Shown piece by piece: positions 52,755-63,237 of a stretch of DNA of 64,000 nt. The DNA comes from Deinococcus frigens DSM 12807 (GTDB taxonomy: Bacteria > Deinococcota > Deinococci > Deinococcales > Deinococcaceae). The first letter of the stretch is position 1, and the number at the start of each line of letters is the position of its first letter. Where the stretch lies: positions 17,004 to 81,003 of the forward strand of contig NZ_JNIW01000016.1 of assembly GCF_000701425.1 (NCBI RefSeq). The letters are read 5' to 3'. The notes beneath the pieces were generated by a model. It saw only the letters and a program-made list of their open reading frames with translations, did not search any database and had not been told where the DNA came from. A program made the translations under genes and the position numbers.

Positions 52755-54077
52755 GTGACTGTCAAACAATTAGTCGGTCTTACTAACGCCCGTTATGGAG
52801 CATGGATCGTCAATATTGGTCAAGCTCTCAGCCACCATGCGACTTCTGAAGATCTATCACGATTGGAAGAGATTATTACCGCGAGCAAAATGGGGAAGTT
52901 CCTCCAAACGATTGTGACAGATAAAGAAAAGACTATTTCAGCACAACAAATCGCTGCGTATGGACATGCATGCAAATTGGGCCGTAAGACCGTCCAAAAA
53001 TCCTTAGAAGAGTTCAGACGACTTGGTATTATCGACTCAAATGTGGAAATGACGGAGTATAGAATCCTTAGTAGAGATGGCATACGAGTTTTAGATGCTG
53101 TTTATCAGATACTCAGTTACGAAGGGATGGCAACCGATTTAGAAATGCTAGCTATCCACTTTATGGAATTTCTTAATATCAGGCCAAGAGAAATTAAGGA
53201 AATTAGCAGATATTGTTTATCGCTGAATCTAGGTAGTGAGGTGGATTTAAAAATACTTATTAGAATTTTTACAACGTATAACTTAATCACGCTTATTGAA
53301 GATGGAGAGGGAGGCCAAGTCTATTTTAGCTTATTCCAAAACAAATCTGTAGATTTTGATAAGGATATCAATGTCCTCTTGCGATTGGTAAATCCTATCG
53401 TTCAAGAACAAATTGATGGACTTGTTGGAAAAATTTACAGAATTGCGGGACTATTGAAAGAAAATTGCGGTGTACCAGATGAAATTATACAATTGGCAGC
53501 CAATTTAGGATTAATCGAAGTTGTGACAGTTAACAGCGCCGGATCTGGACTTATTAGCGCAGATTTTGTTATGCCTCCTTCTGTCAAAATTAAAGGTATG
53601 AATATGGATACTCTCGAAGATGACATATTCCATAATGCAAAACTACTTTTGTCTTCAATCAGATTTGGTGAACAAAGGTCAATAGCTAGCAGAGGAAGAA
53701 TAATGGATCCAGTAATCCTGATGTCCAGATTGATCGAGGATAATGAGGTTGGGCCATGTACAGCCATTGGCGAAGATTATGTCGTTTTGGAGACAGAAGG
53801 AGTCATTGAAACAAATAAGGCAGAGCATAAAACAGGCGAGCAGTATTACATGTCTCTCAGAAGGAGAGAGCCTGCCGTAATTGTCAAACGGCTCTTAGAG
53901 AGTGGATTCAGGGAAACTCACAAAAATACTGGGGCCACTCAAGATATTGCGTTTCCAACATCTTTTAATCCTCCGGAAATTTTTAAGGTGGTCTCTAGTT
54001 CCCAGCTTAATAAGTCAACGACTGAAGCTCGTCAACAGCTAATACTGGAACTTCGGACGGCAAGACATGACCGTTAA
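52755..54077 (+). CDS. AT-rich island protein 1: winged-helix-like protein of unknown function
   Basis: 440 residues, starting at GTG 52755 only 6 bp after the nrdJ stop. Residues about 60-100 (ISAQQIAAYGHACKLGRKTV then QKSLEEFRRLGIIDSN) look like a winged helix, and later stretches (DLKILIRIFTTYNLITLIED) could be further wH units. No enzymatic motif or membrane helix. Two 60-bp lines counted gave 30% and 42% GC, far below the neighbours, so the gene is probably acquired. Overlaps the nuclease gene by 11 bp, so they act together. I do not recognise the family. Confidence 0.75.
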   Translation: MTVKQLVGLTNARYGAWIVNIGQALSHHATSEDLSRLEEIITASKMGKFLQTIVTDKEKTISAQQIAAYGHACKLGRKTVQKSLEEFRRLGIIDSNVEMTEYRILSRDGIRVLDAVYQILSYEGMATDLEMLAIHFMEFLNIRPREIKEISRYCLSLNLGSEVDLKILIRIFTTYNLITLIEDGEGGQVYFSLFQNKSVDFDKDINVLLRLVNPIVQEQIDGLVGKIYRIAGLLKENCGVPDEIIQLAANLGLIEVVTVNSAGSGLISADFVMPPSVKIKGMNMDTLEDDIFHNAKLLLSSIRFGEQRSIASRGRIMDPVILMSRLIEDNEVGPCTAIGEDYVVLETEGVIETNKAEHKTGEQYYMSLRRREPAVIVKRLLESGFRETHKNTGATQDIAFPTSFNPPEIFKVVSSSQLNKSTTEARQQLILELRTARHDR

Positions 54078-55107
54078 CGCTGGGATGGGACTTGAAATAA
54101 AGGTGGCAGCTTATTTTCAGTCCTATGGATATTATGTAAAAAGAGGAGTAAGTGTGACGAGTGGAGTAGACAATTCTGATGCGACTGACGTAGACGTCGT
54201 GGCAGTAAATTTCACTCCGACGGACGCTGAAGAACGTGTAATCGTTGACTGTAAAGACCGAGAAAGACCGAAACCATATGAGAGAATTCTTTGGGTAAGC
54301 GGCCTAAAAAAATATGCCAGTGCTAACAGGGCTGTTTTCTCAGCACCTCGAATTCCCTTACATGCTCGTGAATTTGCTATGAGGGGAGGTGTTGAAATAT
54401 TAGATTCACCCACTATTGATGAGAGAATTGAATCAAAAAAGTATATAGATTATGGGTATGGCGCTGCAAGCCATTCATTAACGGTAGAACTAGAGAGAAA
54501 GTGGTCTTCAGTAAGATCTCAGAATCGAGAGCTAAAGTCTTCTTATACGGACATGCTTTCTACAGTCATTCATGGTAATCCAGTCACGAACTTAAATAGA
54601 ATAATTTCTTATGCTATCAGTGTATACAATATTAAACCTTCCAACTCTGACATTGCATGGTTGAAAAGACACATATGTCTTGAAGGGGCGTCACTATTTG
54701 CTCTCATGCTGGCGCGCATAGCATCTGAAACCAGAATTCTTAGATCTACGGATAGAGAGGATAACATTAGGAAGAAACTTACATATGGTGAAATTAATCC
54801 AAATGTGATTGAAAGAATTTTCCGTATTGCCGGATTGGGTGACGATCCTATAGCAGCCCCAGATTATTCGACAAATATCATAGAGATCATAAACGAATAT
54901 ACGGGTTCTTCAACTATGAATTTAGTACCTTTCAACACTGACTTATACATTTTCGGTCACTGCCTACTCAAAACGGGTGGAATATCAGAAGATCCAGCAT
55001 ATCAAATTGCATTTCCGGCTATTGAGAAGGACGCAAAATCTATTATTTCGGCATACTGCTATGCTACAAAAATACCTTTAGATTATATACTGAGACGAGA
55101 ATCTTAA
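54067..55107 (+). CDS. AT-rich island protein 2: Mrr-like PD-(D/E)XK nuclease
   Basis: 346 residues. The N-terminal 110 residues fit an Mrr/RecB-like fold: GLEIKVAAYFQSYGYYVKRG with a Glu in the first helix, TDVDVVAVN as the acidic strand, RVIVDCKDRERPKPYERI with the D-x-K catalytic pair, then HAREFAMRGGVEILD as the end of the domain. About 230 helical residues of unknown role follow. Likely a DNA endonuclease working with protein 1. Same low GC. No methylase is adjacent. Confidence 0.72.
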   Translation: MTVNAGMGLEIKVAAYFQSYGYYVKRGVSVTSGVDNSDATDVDVVAVNFTPTDAEERVIVDCKDRERPKPYERILWVSGLKKYASANRAVFSAPRIPLHAREFAMRGGVEILDSPTIDERIESKKYIDYGYGAASHSLTVELERKWSSVRSQNRELKSSYTDMLSTVIHGNPVTNLNRIISYAISVYNIKPSNSDIAWLKRHICLEGASLFALMLARIASETRILRSTDREDNIRKKLTYGEINPNVIERIFRIAGLGDDPIAAPDYSTNIIEIINEYTGSSTMNLVPFNTDLYIFGHCLLKTGGISEDPAYQIAFPAIEKDAKSIISAYCYATKIPLDYILRRES

Positions 55108-55152
55108 ATATTCGCATTTTTGAACTGTTTTTTCGATTTACTTAATATCATA

Positions 55153-55168
55153 GTGACTTAATAGTCAC
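55153..55168. other. Hairpin at the right edge of the AT-rich island
   Basis: GTGACT-TAAT-AGTCAC lies 45 bp after the nuclease stop, where base composition returns to high GC. It may be a weak terminator or mark the island boundary. Confidence 0.4.
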
Positions 55169-55289
55169 GCTCCAGCTTCCGCTGCTGCCCACGGTGTTTT
55201 TGAAGCTGGGAGGGCGGGGGCGTTTTTGAATGCCAACCGCCACGATCCGCTCTTTCTTACTTTGCTACACTGAAGTAAGGAGCCAAGCC

Positions 55290-55721
55290 ATGACCACCAC
55301 CCGCAAAGTCACCGCCGCCATTTCCAGTAAAAGCCAGCTCACCCTGCCCCGCGCCGTGCGTGAACGGCTGGGTGTGGACAGAGGTGACCTGGTGGAATTC
55401 ACGCTGGACGAGCAGGGCGTCCATCTGCTTCCGCTGCGAAAAGGTGACAATCCTTTTCTGACCTGGCTGGCCCGCACGCCTGCCCCAGCCCAGGCCACCA
55501 CGGCGCAGACCACCGCAGCGCAGACCACCGCAGCACAGGCCACCGCAGCACAGGCCACCGCAGCACAGGCCACCGCAGCACAGGCCAGCGCCGACGCCCG
55601 TGGGGCACGGCACGCTGGCCTTGACCCGGAGGAACGTCGTCTTCTCCAGGCTGGGCCGGGCGCACGGGTGGTCTGTCTTGGTGACCTGGATCTACAGGAC
55701 GCTGCCGAGACTGGCCCCTGA
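55290..55721 (+). CDS. AbrB/SpoVT-type antitoxin with a minisatellite-encoded linker
   Basis: 143 residues. The N-terminal swapped-hairpin domain (VTAAISSKSQLTLPRAVRER then LGVDRGDLVEFTL) is AbrB-like and should bind its own promoter. Residues about 68-97 are repeats of QATAA/QTTAA. The C-terminal tail (GLDPEERRLLQAGPGARVV) probably binds the PIN toxin. TAAGGAG precedes ATG 55290. Overlaps the toxin start by 4 bp. Confidence 0.85.
   Translation: MTTTRKVTAAISSKSQLTLPRAVRERLGVDRGDLVEFTLDEQGVHLLPLRKGDNPFLTWLARTPAPAQATTAQTTAAQTTAAQATAAQATAAQATAAQASADARGARHAGLDPEERRLLQAGPGARVVCLGDLDLQDAAETGP
55491..55580 (+). repeat. 15-bp coding minisatellite in the antitoxin gene
   Basis: Six 15-bp units in tandem, the last three identical (CAGGCCACCGCAGCA). 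Each adds five residues, so copy-number change stays in frame. Confidence 0.95.
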
Positions 55722-56140
55722 TCACCGCCATTGACACCAACGTGCTGGCCCTGATCTATGACCACGCGCCAAACGCGCCGGAACTGGGCCGCGCCCTGTA
55801 CCGCCTTGCCGCAGACGGCGTGCTGGTGATCTGCGGCGTGGTGTACGCGGAACTGCTGGCCGGGCCAGAACGTCCCAAAACAGAGCTGGACGCCTTCTTG
55901 CAAGCGGTTGGGATCACGCTTGACCCGGATATGGGTGAGGTGGTCTGGGCCGAGGCAGGCCGGGCCAATGCCGACTACCACGCCCGGCGGCGTGCAGGCG
56001 GCTTTCCCCAGCCCAGACCCGTGCTGCCCGATTTTCTGGTGGGCGCACACGCCCTGCACCGCGCAGATCGCCTGTATACCGAGAATGTCGGTGATTTCAG
56101 CGATTTTCCGGCGTTGACGGTGATTGAGGCATTGCGCTGA
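55718..56140 (+). CDS. PIN-domain toxin (VapC-like)
   Basis: About 140 residues. Acidic active-site residues appear in ITAIDTNVLALIYD (Asp6), VVYAELLAGPE and LPDFLVGAHAL, with FSDFPALTVIEAL at the C-terminus, as in VapC-type RNases. No ATG, GTG or TTG precedes the essential Asp in frame. CTG 55718 overlaps the antitoxin stop (CTGA) and is the best start; GTG 55742 would delete the first Asp. Confidence 0.83.
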   Translation: MITAIDTNVLALIYDHAPNAPELGRALYRLAADGVLVICGVVYAELLAGPERPKTELDAFLQAVGITLDPDMGEVVWAEAGRANADYHARRRAGGFPQPRPVLPDFLVGAHALHRADRLYTENVGDFSDFPALTVIEALR

Positions 56141-56168
56141 GTTCGCTTTCTCCTGTTACCCTCAGACC

Positions 56169-56519
56169 ATGAACCTCGACGACTACCGCCGCCCCAGCCC
56201 TGCGCGCCTCCGTCTGTACCTGTCGCTGCTGCTGATGCTGGTGCTGACCGCCATCGTCGGGCGGCGGCGCGACGGCGATCTGGGAACCGTGGAAACATTG
56301 AAACGCAGCTCGTTCGCGCGAATCATGTTCATGGACATTGGCGCACTCAGCACGCTGGGGGCGCTGTATCTGGTGCTGAACGGCAAGTCGCGGGTGCGTG
56401 TCCCGGCGGCGGTGGCCTCGCTGGCGGTGGGCAGCTTCTCCCTGTTGCCCGCCCTGGCCTACGAAGACTGGAAGGCCATGCAAGAAACAGAGAGCGGAAA
56501 GCAGACGGCAGAGGGGTAA
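56169..56519 (+). CDS. Small membrane protein of unknown function
   Basis: 116 residues from ATG 56169, with hydrophobic segments LYLSLLLMLVLTAIV, FMDIGALSTLGALYLVL and AAVASLAVGSFSLLPALAY. No known domain. TACCCT ends 6 nt upstream within GTTACCCTC, the same box as before the DUF1802 gene, indicating a leaderless mRNA. Confidence 0.7.
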   Translation: MNLDDYRRPSPARLRLYLSLLLMLVLTAIVGRRRDGDLGTVETLKRSSFARIMFMDIGALSTLGALYLVLNGKSRVRVPAAVASLAVGSFSLLPALAYEDWKAMQETESGKQTAEG

Positions 56520-56550
56520 AACCGCTGCTGTCGGCGGCACGAAAGGGCGG

Positions 56551-56656
56551 AAAACAAAAAACCCGCCCTTTGCGGACGGTGATAAGGAAAATATAGCGCG
56601 GAATGCGGCGAATGTCAAATTTATACATTGGGTCAAAATTTCCGCGCTGGGACGGC
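56551..56656 (-). repeat. Promoter-terminator module, copy 1
   Basis: On the minus strand: TTGACA (56618-56613), 17 nt, TATATT (56595-56590), then CCGTCC-GCAAA-GGGCGG and a T-rich run. It is about 80% identical to copy 2. A transcript would be only about 30 nt long before the terminator. Confidence 0.75.
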
Positions 56657-56714
56657 ATAAATCTCGCTGTCCATTGACTGCATTTGCATACGCTGAACTG
56701 AAGCAAGTCGCCTT

Positions 56715-56775
56715 GCCCATCCCCTCTCCCCACGTGGGAGGGGGAGGAGCCGCGCAGCGGCGGGGGTGAGGGGGC
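56715..56775. repeat. GC-rich dispersed palindromic repeat
   Basis: CCCCTCTCCCCACGTGGGAG and a following GGAGCCGCGCAGCGGCGGGG segment. Related text occurs at about 6594-6628, 23246-23290 and 63686-63718, always between genes. Confidence 0.5.
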
Positions 56776-56795
56776 CACCCAGCCGCTCCAGAAAC

Positions 56796-56895
56796 GAAAA
56801 ACCCGCCCTCTCGGACGGTGATAAGACAAATATAGCGTGGAATGCGGCCTATGTCAAACTTATGCATCGGGTCAAAATTCCTGCACTGGGACGAC
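56796..56895 (-). repeat. Promoter-terminator module, copy 2
   Basis: TTGACA (56857-56852), 17 nt, TATATT (56834-56829), then CCGTCC-GAGA-GGGCGG and TTTTTC on the minus strand. The two hairpins differ in the loop while the stems are kept. It lies about 75 bp downstream of the rny stop and may also terminate rny. Confidence 0.75.
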
Positions 56896-56968
56896 GAAAA
56901 AAAGAGGCTGTCTCGATCTGACTTGCATAAGGGGCGGCCCATTTCAGTCTGACCGCCCCCGCTCCTGC

Positions 56969-58669
<1,701 letters not shown>

Positions 58670-58747
58670 AACTGACTCCTTGTGGTTCTGTTTCAGGGCG
58701 GCGGGGACCTTGAGACGGTCCGCCCCGCCCCGCAAAAAAGTGAGAAA

Positions 58748-58778
58748 AGACGAACGCCGCGTGAATTCGGACGTTCGC
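58748..58778 (-). promoter_or_regulatory. Hairpin in the rny leader
   Basis: On the minus strand CGAACG pairs with CGTTCG around an imperfect CCG/CGG inner stem, followed by TCTTTTCTC. It lies 80-110 nt upstream of rny and could be an attenuator or autoregulatory cleavage site. Confidence 0.4.
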
Positions 58779-58864
58779 CTTGCAGTCTAGCCCCAAAGCT
58801 GAAGTTTAGGAGTGCTGGCCTCACCTGAGTATCTGGGGGAGGGTTGTGGGAATGCACAGGAAAC

Positions 58865-58903
58865 GGCGAGGGCAGAGGTGAACCCTGTGTCTCTGCCCTT
58901 GCC
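58865..58903. terminator. Terminator of the dienelactone hydrolase-like gene
   Basis: A 13-bp stem with one G-T mismatch (58865-58877 with 58891-58903). GTTTCC follows on the minus strand; the plus side has TGTTGTTTTG. Confidence 0.6.
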
Positions 58904-58933
58904 TGTTGTTTTGTAGAGGGCTATTTCGAAACT

Positions 58934-59668
58934 TTACTTCAGTGTGTCGCCAAAATAGTTCAGCATCTCTTTCCGGGCGTCGCGGCTGGCGTAGGTGTCC
59001 GCAATCTTGCCGTCCTTGAGCAGGAAACTGTGCGGCTCGCCCTGATAGACCGTCAGCTTGAAATTCTTGTTGGCCGCGTCCAGTTTCTGCGCGTAGGCGT
59101 AGATGCTGGCAATTGGGCTGGGCTGGTCCCTGGTCCCGTGCAGGATCAGCATGGGCGCGCTGAGGTCCCCGATAAATTCAGCGGGCGCTTTGGGCTGGGT
59201 GGCCGAGCCGCCCGAATCGGGGAAGCCGTACCACGCCACGCCCGACTTGAACTGTTTCATCTGCGGCAGCAGCAGCATGGTGTAGCGTCCGCCCGCGCAG
59301 AAGCCGGTCAGGCCCACGGCGTTCATATTCACGTCCCCACGCGCCGCCAGGGTTTTCAGGCCGTCTTCCACCAGCGCCCTCATCACGTCGTCACTGGGCT
59401 GTTTCTCGAAGGTCTGCCAGCCCAGCGCCAGGGTCACGTACCCGGCCCCGGCCATCTCGTCCACCAGATCGCGGTAGCCCTGTTCCAGCCCGTTAAAGGA
59501 GTGCAGCAGGATCACGGCGGCCTTGGGAGTGGCGCTGGCTGGGGCGGCCAGATAGCTCTTGTAGACCTTGCCACCGCTGGTCACGTCCAGATCAGCGCCT
59601 TTCACGGCCTGACCCAGCGCCAGCGAGGAAAGGGCGAGGGCCGAGACGGTCAACATTTTGTTCAACAT
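58934..59668 (-). CDS. Secreted dienelactone hydrolase family protein
   Basis: 244 residues with a signal peptide (LTVSALALSSLALGQA). The alpha/beta-hydrolase triad is Cys124 (GFCAGGR), Asp181 (HGTRDQPSP) and His213 (GEPHSF), typical of the DLH family. Probably acts on a lactone or ester outside the cytoplasm; substrate unknown. Confidence 0.88.
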   Translation of the reverse strand: MLNKMLTVSALALSSLALGQAVKGADLDVTSGGKVYKSYLAAPASATPKAAVILLHSFNGLEQGYRDLVDEMAGAGYVTLALGWQTFEKQPSDDVMRALVEDGLKTLAARGDVNMNAVGLTGFCAGGRYTMLLLPQMKQFKSGVAWYGFPDSGGSATQPKAPAEFIGDLSAPMLILHGTRDQPSPIASIYAYAQKLDAANKNFKLTVYQGEPHSFLLKDGKIADTYASRDARKEMLNYFGDTLK

Positions 59669-59773
59669 GAGTATAACCTCCGCCGTCCACCTTAACGGGA
59701 CAGCCGAGGGCGTGAGGTGGGCGGTGATACTGGATTAAGAATGCTTCAGGGAATGGGGGAGTGCAGTAAAGGT

Positions 59774-60490
59774 TCAGTGCTGCCCCGCCAGTTCGTGCAG
59801 GCATTTGCCCTCCTCCACGGTGACTGGCACCAGGCCCAGCCGCAGCAGATATGGCTTGCCCGTCCCCGCCTGCCGATGTTCCAGGCTCAGCGGGCGCAGA
59901 CGCATCAGCATCAGGATCAGTTCGCGCTGAACTGCTCTGGCCTCTTCCTCCGTGAGGGTAAAACTGGCGTCGGCATCCAGCATCAGGCCCACTGGTCCCT
60001 GATAGCGCACGGCGGCGTCGATCAGCTCCGCGCCCTCATAACTGGTGTCGGTTTGCCAGTGGCCCTCCGGCGCGAGGTACAACCTGACGCCCCACTCGCG
60101 CCCGGCGGATTGTTTACGGTGCAGCCGCTCAAACTCACGGGCGCTGGCCTGCCGGAACAGTTCGGCATAGTGGCCTGCGTAGCTGCCCGATAGTTCATCC
60201 AGCGTGACCGCGTCGGTGGCGCTGAACGGCACGAAAAAGGTGGATGCGACGGCGGCGTAGACCTTAATGGCCCGCCCGGCGCGTCTGTCCTCGCGTACGA
60301 TTTGCAGCAGACCCGCGCCGCAGAGCGCCAGCACTTCGCGGTGAACGATACGGAGATCCGCCCCCGTCCGGCGAGCCGCACCCGACACGCTGTTTTCTCC
60401 GGCCAGGAAAGCTCCAAGCACCCGACGGGTCCGCCCCCGCATCAACAAGCGAACGGCGGCGGGATCGGTGACAGTCAGCGGGCTACTCAC
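59774..60490 (-). CDS. ArsR-like winged-helix transcriptional regulator
   Basis: 238 residues. The N-terminal wH (RVLGAFLAGENSVSGAARRT then GADLRIVHREVLALCGAGLL) is ArsR/MarR-like; the C-terminal 130 residues could be a ligand or dimer domain. No metal-binding Cys cluster is evident. Divergent from the metalloprotease gene with a 44-bp shared promoter region. Confidence 0.75.
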   Translation of the reverse strand: MSSPLTVTDPAAVRLLMRGRTRRVLGAFLAGENSVSGAARRTGADLRIVHREVLALCGAGLLQIVREDRRAGRAIKVYAAVASTFFVPFSATDAVTLDELSGSYAGHYAELFRQASAREFERLHRKQSAGREWGVRLYLAPEGHWQTDTSYEGAELIDAAVRYQGPVGLMLDADASFTLTEEEARAVQRELILMLMRLRPLSLEHRQAGTGKPYLLRLGLVPVTVEEGKCLHELAGQH

Positions 60491-60534
60491 GCTGAGAGGT
60501 TATGCGGTGAGTAGCGTCAGAGGCAACGTAAGGC

Positions 60535-61407
60535 ATGACCGAACTCCTTGACCTGACCCCACGTTTTCGCACCTTCTACGCTCTGGCTCAGGGCGTCGCG
60601 CCGGACAGACGGTGGGGACTGTGGCAGCAGCATTACGGATTCGCCGCCGTGCCTCCTGTCCCGGAAGGTCAGGCTATGGCGCGCAAGCTCTTGGGCGACG
60701 CCTGGGACCGCTATGCCGGGCTGCCGCATGCTCTGGAAGCCGAGGCGCACAGGCTGCTGGGGCAGGACGAGGCCGCCGCCCCCCCTCTGGAATTGCTGCT
60801 GGGCGCTCCCGTTCCCCCGCACCGCCTGGTGGCCTACGTGGGCGGATTCGAGGACAATGCCTTTGCCTTCAGTGATCCGCAGCCTACCCTGTGTCTGCCC
60901 GTGGAGATGGCAGCGACAAAGGCGGGCGTCATCCTGACCCACGAGCTAACGCATCTGGTCCACCACACGTTCAGCGGCAGTCTGGGTAGCTGGACGCGCG
61001 CGCTGGGGGCCACCATCGTTCAGGAAGGACTGGCAATGCGGGCCACCACTGTCCTTCACCCGGACGCGCCCCTGGTCTGGCGAGTTGGGGAAAGGGCGTG
61101 GCTGGACGCTTGCCAGAACATTCGTACCGAACTGATCGAAGACGCCCTGGCCTCCCTTGAAGATTCTGACGATGCGACGCTTCTCCGGTTCATTCGCCCC
61201 CACCCGCAGTTTCATCTGGAACGCACGGCCTATGCTCTGGGCTGGTGGCTGGTGGAGGACTGGTTGAAACAGGGCCGGACGCTGGCCGCCCTAGCGCGTG
61301 TGCCAGAGGCAGAGTTGCCAGGCGTCGTCCGAACCTGGATGACCTACACGGCGCAAAGGAAAAACCCCCACCACAATGGGCGGGGGCCTGTTCAAACCGG
61401 AAGTTAA
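60535..61407 (+). CDS. Predicted zinc-dependent metalloprotease (DUF2268-like)
   Basis: 290 residues. The zinc site HELTH (136-140) in GVILTHELTHLVHHTFSG is followed by a Glu in IVQEGLAMRA (about 164), the pattern of DUF2268 putative proteases. No signal peptide, so likely cytoplasmic. Its 3' end contains the rplI terminator. Probably controlled by the divergent ArsR-like protein. Confidence 0.83.
   Translation: MTELLDLTPRFRTFYALAQGVAPDRRWGLWQQHYGFAAVPPVPEGQAMARKLLGDAWDRYAGLPHALEAEAHRLLGQDEAAAPPLELLLGAPVPPHRLVAYVGGFEDNAFAFSDPQPTLCLPVEMAATKAGVILTHELTHLVHHTFSGSLGSWTRALGATIVQEGLAMRATTVLHPDAPLVWRVGERAWLDACQNIRTELIEDALASLEDSDDATLLRFIRPHPQFHLERTAYALGWWLVEDWLKQGRTLAALARVPEAELPGVVRTWMTYTAQRKNPHHNGRGPVQTGS
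61365..61386 (-). terminator. Terminator of the rpsF-ssb-rpsR-rplI operon
   Basis: CCCCC and GGGGG arms with an inner CCA/TGG pair; TTTTT follows on the minus strand. It lies inside the 3' end of the convergent protease gene. Confidence 0.7.
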
Positions 61408-61409
61408 AC

Positions 61410-61856
61410 TCAGCTTCCTTTCTGGGCGTGGACCACCAGTTTCATGGGGATGGTCACTTCGGGGTGGGCGCGGTAAGCGATGTCGTACTCGCCGATGTCC
61501 TTGACGGTCTTGGGCATCTCCAGCTTGCGCTTGTCGATGTCGAAGCCCAGTTGGTCCAGTGCGCCCGCCACGTCGGCGTGGGTCACGGCCCCATAGATCT
61601 TGCCTTCACCCGCGCGGACGCTCATTTCCACGGCGACTCCGTTCAGGCGGCTGGCGAGGTCTTCGGCGGTGGCCTTTTCCTGGGCCTGAATCTTCTGGCG
61701 CGCGCGGATGCGGGCTTCCAGGCTCTTCATGTTGGCGGCGGTGGCGGACGTGGCGATGCCCTGCGGAATTAGCCAGTTGCGGGCGTACCCGCTTTTGACC
61801 TCCACAATGTCGCCGGTTTTGCCCAGCTTGCCGGGTTCCATCAGAATGACTTGCAT
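61410..61856 (-). CDS. rplI: 50S ribosomal protein L9
   Basis: 148 residues, MQVILMEPGKLGKTGDIVEV, then the N-domain SGYARNWLIPQGIA and long connecting helix. ATG 61856 was chosen; the upstream open frame overlaps rpsR. Last gene of the operon. Confidence 0.97.
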   Translation of the reverse strand: MQVILMEPGKLGKTGDIVEVKSGYARNWLIPQGIATSATAANMKSLEARIRARQKIQAQEKATAEDLASRLNGVAVEMSVRAGEGKIYGAVTHADVAGALDQLGFDIDKRKLEMPKTVKDIGEYDIAYRAHPEVTIPMKLVVHAQKGS

Positions 61857-61869
61857 TGGCAGCGCCTCC

Positions 61870-62139
61870 TTACTTCCGAACCAGTTTCTCGGTGTAGGGC
61901 AGCAGGGCCAACTGACGCGCGACCTTGATGGTCTGCGAAATGCGGCGCTGGTGCTTGGCCGAGAGGCCGGTGCGGCGGCGGGGCAAGATCTTGCCGGTGT
62001 CAGAGACAAAACGGCGCAGCATCTTCACGTCTTTGTAATCGGTAATTTCAAGTTCCCCGATGGAGAAGGGGTCAACCTTGGGCTTGCGGGGACGTTTCGG
62101 TCCCTTGCCACGCGGTTTGCGGTCACTGGATTGCGTCAT
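61870..62139 (-). CDS. rpsR: 30S ribosomal protein S18
   Basis: 89 residues. [20 protein letters not shown] followed by [20 protein letters not shown] is diagnostic of bS18. The N-terminus is Lys/Arg/Pro-rich. Lies between ssb and rplI. Confidence 0.97.
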   Translation of the reverse strand: MTQSSDRKPRGKGPKRPRKPKVDPFSIGELEITDYKDVKMLRRFVSDTGKILPRRRTGLSAKHQRRISQTIKVARQLALLPYTEKLVRK

Positions 62140-62174
62140 GGATTCCTTGTGCCTGCTGGGTTCCTACAAATAGG

Positions 62175-63071
<897 letters not shown>

Positions 63072-63154
63072 AACAGTGTTCTCCTTGGTGGCTGGCTGGA
63101 CGCGCGGCGGCGTCCGTAACTGGGTGCTCTAACGTGGCTGGCGGATGTGGCCCT

Positions 63155-63175
63155 GTGCAGGTCATCAAGACATGC
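63155..63175. promoter_or_regulatory. RDRM-like imperfect palindrome before ssb
   Basis: Minus-strand ATGTC-TTGA-TGACCT resembles the radiation/desiccation response motif arms (ATGTCA...TGACAT) but has a longer spacer and one mismatch. It lies just after the ssb promoter. Confidence 0.35.
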
Positions 63176-63186
63176 GGGTTGGAAAG

Positions 63187-63215
63187 ACTGTAACAAGTTG
63201 ACCGGGTTCTGTCAA
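63187..63215 (-). promoter_or_regulatory. Consensus promoter for ssb inside the ribosomal operon
   Basis: On the minus strand TTGACA (63215-63210), 17-nt spacer, TACAGT (63192-63187). TTGAC-N8-GTCAA is also an inverted repeat here. Confidence 0.7.
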
Positions 63216-63237
63216 GAGCGTAATGCTCCCAGCGGGA

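Larger units (their letters stand above)
56520..56968. other. Repeat-rich intergenic region between the small membrane protein and rny
   Basis: 449 bp with two copies of a promoter-terminator module (56551-56656 and 56796-56895) around a GC-rich palindromic dispersed repeat (about 56715-56775). No ORF is supported. Confidence 0.7.

Noticed and set aside
52755..55168. Target-site duplication (GTGACT) around the AT-rich island
   Set aside because: The 6-bp word occurs at both ends, but the left copy is part of the start codon region and the right one belongs to a hairpin; too short to count as evidence.
55491..55580. Possible CRISPR array
   Set aside because: Units are contiguous 15-mers with no spacers and lie in a coding frame.
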